A stretch of 5,100 nucleotides of DNA, from positions 1 to 5,100 of the forward strand of contig CALNBV010000103.1 of assembly GCA_937874515.1 (NCBI GenBank), given 5' to 3'. Positions 1-5,100 of the stretch are shown here, piece after piece. A program made the translations under genes and the position numbers. The notes under the pieces were generated by a model, which was not told the DNA's origin, did no database searches, and saw nothing but the letters and a program-made list of their open reading frames with translations. The stretch is from an uncultured Paenibacillaceae bacterium (GTDB lineage Bacteria > Bacillota > Bacilli > Aneurinibacillales > Aneurinibacillaceae). Positions within the stretch are counted from its first letter, which is position 1. The number at the start of each line of letters is the position of its first letter.

Positions 1-54
1 AAGGAAGGGCTACAAAACAACTCAGAAAGTCGTTTTTGTAACCCCTCCTTTTTT
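1..54 (+). terminator. Rho-independent terminator of an upstream gene
   Basis: Positions 1-17 pair with 34-50 in 15 of 17 positions (mismatches at 6 and 10), leaving a 16-base loop, and the right arm runs into a T tract at 49-54. This is the usual form of an intrinsic terminator for transcription entering from the left. The gene it ends is outside the window, and the left arm may continue beyond the edge. It separates that gene from the regulator starting at 171. Confidence 0.8.
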
Positions 55-90
55 AGTAGATAAAAATTTAAAACGAGTTTAGTTGTTATA

Positions 91-104
91 ATATTCTGTT
101 TACT
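91..104 (+). promoter_or_regulatory. Candidate operator upstream of regulator 1
   Basis: The sequence ATATTCTGTTTACT followed by TTT matches the site at 4469-4485 upstream of the second regulator in 14 of 17 positions. It matches the minus-strand reading of 2141-2154 upstream of the FAD synthetase gene in 9 of 14. It lies just upstream of the proposed -10 at 120-125, where an activator or autoregulator could act. It was found by eye in AT-rich DNA and could partly reflect common descent of the two regulator promoters. Confidence 0.35.
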
Positions 105-125
105 TTTGTCGGAATTTGATATAAT
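99..125 (+). promoter_or_regulatory. Candidate sigma-A promoter of regulator 1
   Basis: An extended -10 element, TGATATAAT, is present at 117-125 (TATAAT at 120-125). The upstream -35 is poor: TTTACT at 99-104 with a short 15-base spacer. Transcription would begin near 132, only about 9 bases before the ATG at 141 but 39 bases before the ATG at 171, which favours the later start. A second TATAAT at 87-92 has no recognisable -35. Confidence 0.5.
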
Positions 126-157
126 TTTACATAATACTTAATGTCATCTATGGCAAT

Positions 158-166
158 AGGCGGTGA
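158..166 (+). promoter_or_regulatory. Ribosome binding site that sets the start of regulator 1
   Basis: AGGCGGTGA lies four bases before the ATG at 171. The paralogue has the matching AGGTGGTGA four bases before its ATG at 4565, and protein similarity begins at exactly those ATGs. The in-frame ATG at 141 has no Shine-Dalgarno sequence upstream. Confidence 0.8.
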
Positions 167-706
167 ACGTATGAGAGGCATCGATTTAGAATCAAATCAA
201 GTATTTAACGTTCTCACTCAATTAGATCGTAAGGATCCACTTTTTGAACATTTTTTAACGATTCCTTCAAATGCCATGGGATCGTTACGCAAAGAACTGT
301 TTGAAACCATTGGAATGGAACGAACAAAAAGTCTTCTTCTCCGTTATGGTTGGCATTGTGGCGTTAGTGATGCTTTGAAAATAAAGGAAATCCAATGGGA
401 AACTGAAATTGAAACCATTATGGCAGGTTCTAAACTCCATAAGATGAATGGATATATTGAAGAAGTTGAGTTGGCCATCAATCAGTGTAATTTTTTCAAT
501 TCCACATTAAACATAGAGGCAATATGGGAAAAATCTTATGAAGCAAAAGAACATATAAAGCTCTTTGGTTTAAGCGACAAACCAGTATGCCATACCCTTG
601 TGGGTTATGAAAGCGGGTATCTTTCTACCATTATGGGTGAAAAAGTGATTGCAGTAGAGGTTGAATGTGAAGCCATGGGGGATGACCGCTGTCGTACTGT
701 TGCCCG
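158..706 (+). repeat. Direct repeat, copy 1 (duplicated regulator 5' end)
   Basis: The segment from the ribosome binding site onward is the diverged counterpart of 4552-5100. It contains several exact shared runs of 22-24 bases, for example at 660-683, matching 5054-5077. The repeat presumably continues beyond the window's right edge. It reflects duplication of the regulator gene rather than a mobile element; no terminal repeats or transposase are seen. Confidence 0.8.
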
Positions 707-2048
707 TACAGTTAAGGAATGGAATGGGGAAATCGATGATGAGATTAGGTATTACGAATCAAAAAGTTTAATCAATGAATTATCTGAAACCTATGAACAG
801 TTAAAACGTGAGAAGGAAGATTTAATTAAAGCATACCATGTTCATACAAAAATTATGAATGAAATGCTTCATGAAAGCAGTCTTTCATCCATTACGAAAA
901 CATTATATCAAATTCTCAAGTTACCCATTTTGATTGAAGACAAAGATCATAACATTAAGGCTATGGCAGGTGTAACCCAAGAAGAGGTTACTATAAAACA
1001 GTTAGAGGGATTAAAAGAAATTTATAAAACAGAACTAATCCAGCTTGATCACAAAAGTAAAAAATTGATTACCCCAATATTCTTGCATCAAAAAATTGTC
1101 GGGTATTGCTCTTTACTCTATGAAGATCAAATACCAGAAAAGTTAGATTGGATGATATTAGAAAGAGCGTCCTTAGCTTGTTCGATTATTTTATTAAATG
1201 AACGAAGTAGATTAAAAACAGAACAACGAATTACAGGGAGTTTTTTAGAAGAAATTTTATCTAATCAAATGAGTACAGAGGAAATGTTCAAACGTGCATA
1301 TTATTTAGGATTTGATTTAAATCCTCCTTATACAATCATTGCTTTGAACCGGCTAAACCACCAGGATTCTTTTAAAGAAGTACTGGAATTTAATGATGAA
1401 TTAATCAATTATTTATACACTTATTTTAAAAATCAAAAAATCAATGCTATTTTGGGACAAAAATCTGGCAATATCATTATTCTTTTATCGAAAGATTCCT
1501 TATTAACAAGTCATACTACAAAGAAGAAGTTTTGTGACAAATTACGAGACTTTTGCTTATTGAAGTTTCCCCAATATTCCTTCAAATTTGGGGTTAGTTC
1601 CACTTCTAACACCATTGAAGATATGACTAATTTATATGATGAAAGTTTAGCTTCATTAAAAATAGCGAACTCAAATGGTCATATTATCCATTTTGATTCT
1701 TTAGGAATGGAAGGTTTATTGTTTCAAATGAACCAATCAGATTATATTTATAAGTTTATTCATAAAACCCTTGGCAAATTAATTGAGGAAGATAAATGCA
1801 AAAGTATGGATTTAACGAAAACCCTATATCATTACTTAAATACGGGTTGTAATGTCCACAAAACGGCTAGAGCGATTAATTTTTCTATTAGTGGACTTCG
1901 GTATCGTTTACAACGGATCAATGATATTTTGCAAATTGATATAAGTGAACCTAATAACTCCTATCAGTTATTTTTGGCCTTAAAATATCTAATTTTATTA
2001 GGTGAATTAGATATTGAAACGGGGATAGATATAGAACATGAAAAGTAA
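171..2048 (+). CDS. Aromatic-sensing transcriptional regulator, XylR_N/V4R sensor with PucR-type HTH output
   Basis: This is a 625-residue cytoplasmic regulator. Residues 1 to about 180 match the sensor of the XylR/DmpR/MopR phenol and toluene regulators: XylR_N, then V4R. C140, E163, C166 and C174 reproduce the spacing of the MopR zinc ligands (C155, E178, C181, C189). H90 and W119 lie close to where MopR places its phenol-contacting His106 and Trp134, with one residue of extra spacing. Residues about 190-230 look like a helical linker, about 235-345 a possible GAF-like region, and about 365-505 the GGDEF-like CdaR/PucR region. The end (549-590, with TARAIN and LRYRLQRI) is a PucR-family HTH. 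The AAA+ sigma-54 domain of XylR is absent, so it probably acts at sigma-A promoters. The start at 171 is chosen over 141 from the Shine-Dalgarno sequence and the paralogue. The effector is inferred to be a small aromatic; its actual identity is unknown. Confidence 0.9.
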   Translation: MRGIDLESNQVFNVLTQLDRKDPLFEHFLTIPSNAMGSLRKELFETIGMERTKSLLLRYGWHCGVSDALKIKEIQWETEIETIMAGSKLHKMNGYIEEVELAINQCNFFNSTLNIEAIWEKSYEAKEHIKLFGLSDKPVCHTLVGYESGYLSTIMGEKVIAVEVECEAMGDDRCRTVARTVKEWNGEIDDEIRYYESKSLINELSETYEQLKREKEDLIKAYHVHTKIMNEMLHESSLSSITKTLYQILKLPILIEDKDHNIKAMAGVTQEEVTIKQLEGLKEIYKTELIQLDHKSKKLITPIFLHQKIVGYCSLLYEDQIPEKLDWMILERASLACSIILLNERSRLKTEQRITGSFLEEILSNQMSTEEMFKRAYYLGFDLNPPYTIIALNRLNHQDSFKEVLEFNDELINYLYTYFKNQKINAILGQKSGNIIILLSKDSLLTSHTTKKKFCDKLRDFCLLKFPQYSFKFGVSSTSNTIEDMTNLYDESLASLKIANSNGHIIHFDSLGMEGLLFQMNQSDYIYKFIHKTLGKLIEEDKCKSMDLTKTLYHYLNTGCNVHKTARAINFSISGLRYRLQRINDILQIDISEPNNSYQLFLALKYLILLGELDIETGIDIEHEK

Positions 2049-2092
2049 AAGGAAAATACTCTTCCCCCAGGAAGGGCATTTTCCTTTTAATA
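2047..2092 (+). terminator. Hairpin terminator of regulator 1
   Basis: An 11-base perfect outer stem (2047-2057 with 2078-2088) encloses an inner CTTCC/GGAAG stem (2061-2065 with 2070-2074). The right arm ends in TTTT followed by AATAT, so the T run is short. The stem begins inside the TAA stop codon. It should isolate the regulator transcript from the operon downstream. Confidence 0.75.
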
Positions 2093-2103
2093 TGATTCAT
2101 ACG

Positions 2104-2134
2104 AAAAAATCGAAAAAAAAAATAAAAAATAAAA
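2104..2134. promoter_or_regulatory. A-tract array upstream of the flavin operon, possible bent DNA or UP element
   Basis: Four A runs lie at 2104-2109, 2113-2122, 2124-2129 and 2131-2134. The centres of the first three are about 9-11 bases apart, close to one helical turn, which can give intrinsic curvature. The array ends just upstream of the candidate operator at 2141, a position suited to stimulating a promoter. The functional role is inferred. Confidence 0.35.
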
Positions 2135-2140
2135 CTGTTT

Positions 2141-2154
2141 AGTAGGTACAATAC
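2141..2154 (-). promoter_or_regulatory. Candidate operator of the flavin operon
   Basis: Read on the minus strand the sequence is GTATTGTACCTACT. It shares GTATTGT and TACT, with the same three-base gap, with the site upstream of the second regulator (4469-4482). On the plus strand it reads AGTA-N7-TAC, an imperfect inverted repeat. A perfect palindrome GAATATTC follows at 2155-2162. A PucR-type regulator would be the natural ligand, but this is inference from three sites seen by eye. Confidence 0.4.
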
Positions 2155-2169
2155 GAATATTCAAAATTA

Positions 2170-2175
2170 TATGAT
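2170..2175 (+). promoter_or_regulatory. Possible weak -10 of the flavin operon
   Basis: TATGAT is a 5/6 match to the -10 consensus, with no good -35 at 17 bases upstream (TACAAT at 2147-2152, inside the candidate operator). The operator-to-hexamer offset, 29 bases from 2141 to 2170, equals that in front of regulator 1 (91 to 120). A poor -35 with an adjacent operator suits an activated promoter. TACAAT at 2147-2152 is an alternative -10. Confidence 0.25.
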
Positions 2176-2193
2176 TATTACAAGAAATACATC

Positions 2194-2210
2194 AGGAGGT
2201 GACACTTATT
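2194..2210 (+). promoter_or_regulatory. Strong Shine-Dalgarno with a non-standard start region
   Basis: AGGAGGTGA at 2194-2202 is a near-perfect Shine-Dalgarno sequence. The only standard in-frame start before the conserved region is GTG at 2199, which lies inside it and has no Shine-Dalgarno sequence of its own. The in-frame codon at the ideal distance (8 bases after AGGAGG) is ATT at 2208-2210. The TTG at 2209 is out of frame and meets a TAG after one codon. Confidence 0.65.
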
Positions 2211-3119
2211 GGTTTAGAAACATACCATCTTATCCATAACCAGCAACCTTTTTCCATGAATATTGAATCTTGTGTAATGGCTCTCGGTTTTTTTGATGGA
2301 GTACACCTTGGCCACCAGAGAGTCATCCATAATGCAAAGGAAATCGCCAGGGAAAAAAACGTAAAGTTAGCAGTGATGACTTTTTATCCTCATCCGAAAG
2401 AAGTGTTAAGCAATGGCAACTCCAGGGTTCATTATTTAACACCTCTGGATGTTAAAGAGGATATTTTTGCAAGGCTGGGAGTTGATCGATTTTACGTGGT
2501 TAAATTTGATCCCTTATTTGCAGAACTTTCTCCTCAAGATTTCATAAATCATTACGTCATTGGTTTGGGAGCAGTACATGTGGTAGCTGGTTTTGACTTC
2601 ACTTATGGTTTCAGAGGGCAAGGGACGATGGACACCATTGGAGAGGATGGAAAAGGTAAGTTTCAAGTAACAACAGTACCTAAAGTACATTGCAGTGAGG
2701 AGAAAATAAGTTCTACATTGATTAGGCAATTAATAAGCCAGGGAGATGTTCAACGTATTCCTTCCTTTCTGGGTGATTACTACGAAACAAGAGGAAAGCT
2801 TCAGTTAAAATCAAGAGGTCACGATTTAGGGAATAATACATTCATTGTTTCAATGCACCCTTTTTTCATGATTCCTGCTTTGGGTTTATATGAAATAGAA
2901 GCGACGATTAATCAGCATGACTATCGAGGAATTGCTAGAATACGCGAAGGAAAAAATGGTTCAGTTCTTACGGAAATCAAATTATTTAATAGGATTACAT
3001 ATCCAGTTAATCCAACGATCAAAATTAAATGGGTTCAGCGTATCTTCAAAAAGGATATGTTAAAACATCCTTTATTAAATAGTAACAAAAATGAAAACGT
3101 TTACATTATGAATGATTGA
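2199..3119 (+). CDS. RibF-like FAD synthetase paralogue with degenerate riboflavin kinase domain
   Basis: RibF/RibC-family protein of up to 306 residues (B. subtilis RibC is about 316). The N-terminal FMN adenylyltransferase half carries its hallmarks: GFFDGVHLGH (30-39), TFYPHP (61-66), GFDFTYGFRG (131-140) and SSTLIR (171-176). It should make FAD from FMN and ATP in the cytoplasm. The C-terminal kinase half (about 195-285) keeps the general outline and a Glu in TEIKLFN (259), the position of the usual catalytic Glu. The PTAN metal/ATP motif has become NTFI (214-217), the GVxNIGxxPTF segment is shortened and lost (around GIARIREGK), and the end has drifted. Riboflavin phosphorylation is therefore probably lost. 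It lies 23 bases before the monooxygenase gene, suggesting dedicated FAD supply. A housekeeping ribF is expected elsewhere. The start is uncertain: GTG 2199 is shown, ATT 2208 is plausible. Confidence 0.88.
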   Translation: MTLIGLETYHLIHNQQPFSMNIESCVMALGFFDGVHLGHQRVIHNAKEIAREKNVKLAVMTFYPHPKEVLSNGNSRVHYLTPLDVKEDIFARLGVDRFYVVKFDPLFAELSPQDFINHYVIGLGAVHVVAGFDFTYGFRGQGTMDTIGEDGKGKFQVTTVPKVHCSEEKISSTLIRQLISQGDVQRIPSFLGDYYETRGKLQLKSRGHDLGNNTFIVSMHPFFMIPALGLYEIEATINQHDYRGIARIREGKNGSVLTEIKLFNRITYPVNPTIKIKWVQRIFKKDMLKHPLLNSNKNENVYIMND

Positions 3120-3142
3120 AATTTTAAAAGGGGGAAAAAAAC

Positions 3143-4339
3143 ATGACACAACAATTGACAGGGAAATTGGACAAAGAAGCCCTTCTTGCTAAAGCGGCGG
3201 AAGTAGGACAGCTTGCAGAATCACAAGCCATGGAAGCTGAAAAGAATACCCGTATTTCTGATGAGGTTGCACAGCTGATGAAAGACGGAGAGTTTTCTAA
3301 GTTATGGGTTCCTGAGCGTTATGGTGGATATAGTAAACAGATGGATTTATGGACGTATAAAGAGTTTGTCCGGACTGTGTCTCGTCATAACATGGCAGCT
3401 GGATGGTTAGCCTATTTTTATTCCATTCATGAAGTTTGGGTTGCCCAAATGAACCCACAGGCCAGAGAAGAAATTCTAGGTCATGGGGGTTTTGTAGCTG
3501 ATGTTGTGGCTCCTTTAGGCAAGGTAGAAAAAGATGGTGATGACTATCGTCTTTACGGGCAATGGAATTACGCCAGCGGCCTTCCCCATAGTGATTGGAT
3601 TGGATTATCTGCTATTATGGAATTGCCAGATAGCACAGAAACTGAGGTATGTCTTTTAACACTGCCTGTGTCTGATTGTACCTTTGTAGAAAACTGGGAT
3701 AGTTTAGGTGTACGTGGTACTGGTAGCCACGGCGTTATCGTAGATGGTGCAAAAGTTCCTTTACACATGATCCTTCCTTTAGGCCGATTATTGGTAACCG
3801 GGAATACAACAGGTGGGGATTATGATGCAGATGAACCAATCTATCGTATGCCATTTATGCCATTCTTTGCTGCAGGATTCCCAGTTGTAATTTTAGGCGG
3901 GGCTGAACGTGTCGTATCTCTTTTCCAAGAACATACAGAAAAACGGGTGCGCGTTTTCAGAGGAATAGAGGAAAAAGGAAACCCTAACAGCCATCGCGTT
4001 ATGGGAGAGTTGAAAATGATGTTATTCGAATTAGAAGGCCATGTAGACCACTATCTGCGAATTCTTGAACAATGGCAAGCTGAGGCGAAAATTACTACAA
4101 CTGCTGAAGAAAAAGCCCTCATGTATGCTTTACGTGGAAAAATTGCAAAATTAGGGGCAGATATCGCATACAAAGCAATTATGACCATTGGTGCAGCATG
4201 TACCTTTAAAGGACATCCTATGGAATTGTTTACAAGGGATTTAATTCAGTTAGCTACTCATGGTAGCCATTTGTATGAAGATTCTATGTCCGTTTACGGT
4301 GGAACAATCTTTGGTGGACCAGGAAGCGTTGTTTGGTAG
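3143..4339 (+). CDS. Flavin-dependent monooxygenase, acyl-CoA dehydrogenase fold (group D)
   Basis: This 398-residue protein has the layout of two-component flavin hydroxylases such as HpaH (C2), HsaA and DszC. An N-terminal helical domain (about 1-115) holds PERYGGYSKQM (57-67). A central beta domain (about 117-215) holds GQWNYASGLPHSDW (139-152) and LGVRGTGSHG (188-197). The C-terminal helical bundle (about 240-398) contains RDLIQLATHGSHLYED (365-380). Its TH-x-x-H pattern (H373, H376) resembles the DszC segment with His388 and His391, the latter described as catalytic. Such enzymes oxygenate phenols or heteroaromatics with reduced FMN or FAD from a separate reductase, which is not in the window. 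A true acyl-CoA dehydrogenase is less likely given the RGTGSHG and THxxH motifs and the aromatic-type regulators. The substrate is unknown. The ATG follows a GGGGG ribosome site (3130-3134) by 8 bases. It is co-transcribed with the FAD synthetase gene. By eye it is somewhat richer in GC than regulator 1. Confidence 0.87.
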   Translation: MTQQLTGKLDKEALLAKAAEVGQLAESQAMEAEKNTRISDEVAQLMKDGEFSKLWVPERYGGYSKQMDLWTYKEFVRTVSRHNMAAGWLAYFYSIHEVWVAQMNPQAREEILGHGGFVADVVAPLGKVEKDGDDYRLYGQWNYASGLPHSDWIGLSAIMELPDSTETEVCLLTLPVSDCTFVENWDSLGVRGTGSHGVIVDGAKVPLHMILPLGRLLVTGNTTGGDYDADEPIYRMPFMPFFAAGFPVVILGGAERVVSLFQEHTEKRVRVFRGIEEKGNPNSHRVMGELKMMLFELEGHVDHYLRILEQWQAEAKITTTAEEKALMYALRGKIAKLGADIAYKAIMTIGAACTFKGHPMELFTRDLIQLATHGSHLYEDSMSVYGGTIFGGPGSVVW

Positions 4340-4365
4340 GAATTGAAGCAACAAATTGATATTTC

Positions 4366-4393
4366 AGGCTGTCGAGAAATCGATGGCCTTTTT
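4366..4393 (+). terminator. First terminator of the flavin operon
   Basis: A ten-pair stem (4366-4375 with 4380-4389, including two G-T wobbles) closes a GAAA tetraloop and runs into TTTTT at 4389-4393. It begins 27 bases after the monooxygenase stop codon. Confidence 0.85.
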
Positions 4394-4417
4394 GCTTTCT
4401 TATACGTGTAAGTAATG

Positions 4418-4437
4418 GGCAGCCTTTGCTGCCTTTT
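4418..4437 (+). terminator. Second, back-up terminator
   Basis: A perfect six-pair stem, GGCAGC/GCTGCC (4418-4423 with 4428-4433), with a four-base loop is followed by TTTT. It stands 25 bases after the first terminator and would catch read-through before the second regulator gene. Confidence 0.65.
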
Positions 4438-4468
4438 GTATTATTAAAGAAAAAAAGGTGAAGCTATA

Positions 4469-4482
4469 GTATTGTGTATACT
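4469..4482 (+). promoter_or_regulatory. Candidate operator upstream of regulator 2
   Basis: GTATTGTGTATACT contains most of the inverted repeat AGTAT-N5-ATACT, which spans 4468-4482. With the following TTT it matches the site before regulator 1 (91-107) in 14 of 17 positions. It shares GTATTGT-N3-TACT with the minus strand of 2141-2154. No convincing promoter can be placed in 4440-4564: TATACT at 4477 and TATATT at 4517 lack a -35. Confidence 0.4.
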
Positions 4483-4551
4483 TTTATTTCCACTAGAAAG
4501 GATTTTTAATTTTCTGTATATTGTTCTTGATACCCATCAAAAGTCATTATT

Positions 4552-4560
4552 AGGTGGTGA
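4552..4560 (+). promoter_or_regulatory. Ribosome binding site of regulator 2
   Basis: AGGTGGTGA lies four bases before the ATG at 4565, at the same distance as in the first copy. The frame stays open upstream to 4448, including a TTG at 4472, but similarity to the paralogue starts at 4565. Confidence 0.85.
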
Positions 4561-4564
4561 ACAT

Positions 4565-5100
4565 ATGAGAGCTGTCGATTTAGAATTAAACAAGGTATAT
4601 AAAACCCTAACTCAATTGGATCGAAAAGATCCCCTATTTGAACATTTTCTCACGATTCCTTCAAATGCCATGGGGACATTACGCAAAGAGCTTTTTGAAA
4701 CCATAGGAATTGAACGGACAAAGAGCTTGCTTCTTCGTTATGGATGGCATTGTGGTGCGAGTGATGCATTGAAAATGAAACAAATTAATTGGATAAATCA
4801 GAATGAAGCGGTAATGGCTGGTCCTAAACTCCATAAGATGAATGGCTATTTTGAAGAGGTTGAGTTACTACTCACTGAATCTGATTTTAAAAAACGGACC
4901 ATCCACTTGGAAGCAATATGGCGAAAATCTTATGAGGCAAAAGAACATATTAAACTTTTTGGTTTCAGTGATAAACCGGTATGTCATACCCTTGTTGGTT
5001 ATGAAAGTGGCTATCTCTCTACGATTATGGGGGAAGAGGTTATTGCTATAGAAGTTGAATGTGAAGCCATGGGGGATAAACATTGTCGTACCGTAGGGAA
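4565..5100 (+). CDS. Second XylR_N/V4R aromatic-sensing regulator (partial, cut by window end)
   Basis: 178 residues are visible before the right edge, with no stop codon. They align without gaps to the first 178 residues of the regulator at 171-2048, with about 138 identities (78%, counted by hand). The zinc ligands C140, E163, C166 and C174 and the putative effector contacts H90 and W119 are all kept. Differences cluster at residues 72-80 and 101-115, around the segment that in MopR/DmpR lies between the two pocket residues. The C-terminal output domain is not visible; a PucR-type HTH is expected from the paralogue but unproven. It stands downstream of the flavin operon behind two terminators, so it has its own promoter. 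Confidence 0.9.
   Translation, partial: MRAVDLELNKVYKTLTQLDRKDPLFEHFLTIPSNAMGTLRKELFETIGIERTKSLLLRYGWHCGASDALKMKQINWINQNEAVMAGPKLHKMNGYFEEVELLLTESDFKKRTIHLEAIWRKSYEAKEHIKLFGFSDKPVCHTLVGYESGYLSTIMGEEVIAIEVECEAMGDKHCRTVG

Larger units (their letters stand above)
4552..5100 (+). repeat. Direct repeat, copy 2 (duplicated regulator 5' end)
   Basis: Counterpart of 158-706 in the same orientation, about 4.4 kb away, so that the two copies bracket the flavin operon. Divergence is spread over silent positions as well as two variable patches, which indicates an old duplication and not an assembly artefact. Confidence 0.8.

Noticed and set aside
141..170. Ten-residue N-terminal extension of regulator 1 from the ATG at 141
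   Set aside because: It has no Shine-Dalgarno sequence, lies too close to the proposed transcription start, and the paralogue begins at the position equivalent to 171.
1951..2151. Minus-strand open frame of 66 codons
   Set aside because: It runs antisense across the end of regulator 1 and through its terminator and A-tract region; its composition simply reflects AT-rich DNA.
2514..2729. Minus-strand open frame of 71 codons
   Set aside because: It lies wholly inside the FAD synthetase coding region, opposite its conserved motifs; no ribosome site or similarity was recognised.
3568..3768. Minus-strand open frame of 66 codons
   Set aside because: It is a shadow of the monooxygenase central domain.
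3143..4339. Annotation as a fatty-acid acyl-CoA dehydrogenase
   Set aside because: The fold is shared, but the RGTGSHG and THxxH motifs and the context of FAD synthetase and aromatic sensors fit the oxygenase branch better.
4472..4564. Upstream in-frame TTG start for regulator 2, 31 codons earlier, behind an AAAGGTGA
   Set aside because: The paralogue has no corresponding sequence, the extension resembles no known domain, it overlaps the operator candidate, and 4565 has a much better ribosome site.
4842..5083. Short open frames on both strands (plus 4842-5051, minus 4868-5083)
   Set aside because: Both overlap the regulator 2 coding frame, which is strongly conserved with its paralogue; they are shadows.
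1..5100. Mobile element, CRISPR array, tRNA or rRNA
   Set aside because: No transposase, inverted terminal repeats, short regularly spaced repeats or RNA gene folds were seen; the large direct repeat is a gene duplication.

Overview
The window looks like chromosomal DNA from a low-GC Gram-positive bacterium, most likely a member of the Bacillaceae. The DNA is AT-rich, Shine-Dalgarno sites are strong (AGGAGGTGA, AGGTGGTGA), terminators are hairpins followed by T runs, and the flavin enzyme resembles the Bacillus RibC/RibF type. All genes lie on the + strand.

Layout. Positions 1-54 hold the terminator of an upstream gene that lies outside the window. Positions 171-2048 encode a complete 625-residue regulator. 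It joins an aromatic-sensing XylR/DmpR-type N-terminal domain (XylR_N plus V4R, with an intact Cys-Glu-Cys-Cys zinc site) to a PucR-type helix-turn-helix output, and is followed by a hairpin terminator. After a 150-base gap with an A-tract array comes a two-gene operon. Its first gene (about 2199-3119) is a RibF-like FAD synthetase whose adenylyltransferase half looks intact and whose riboflavin kinase half is degenerate. Its second gene (3143-4339), 23 bases downstream, is a 398-residue flavin-dependent monooxygenase of the acyl-CoA dehydrogenase fold (group D; HpaH/HsaA/DszC relatives). Two consecutive hairpin terminators close the operon. From 4565 to the right edge a second regulator begins. 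It is a paralogue of the first, about 78% identical over the 178 visible residues without gaps, and is cut by the window end.

How the parts may work together (inference). The sensors bind a phenol-like or other small aromatic compound and control the flavin operon. The RibF paralogue converts FMN to FAD locally, and the monooxygenase uses reduced flavin to oxygenate an aromatic or sulfur/nitrogen heteroaromatic substrate. No flavin reductase is visible, so it must lie elsewhere. All three intergenic regions carry a related 14-base sequence, roughly RTATTSTNNNTACT, which is a candidate shared operator.

The most notable points are the pairing of a degenerate FAD synthetase with a flavin monooxygenase between duplicated sensors, the shared operator candidate, and the odd start of the FAD synthetase gene, where no standard start codon sits at the right distance from an excellent Shine-Dalgarno sequence.
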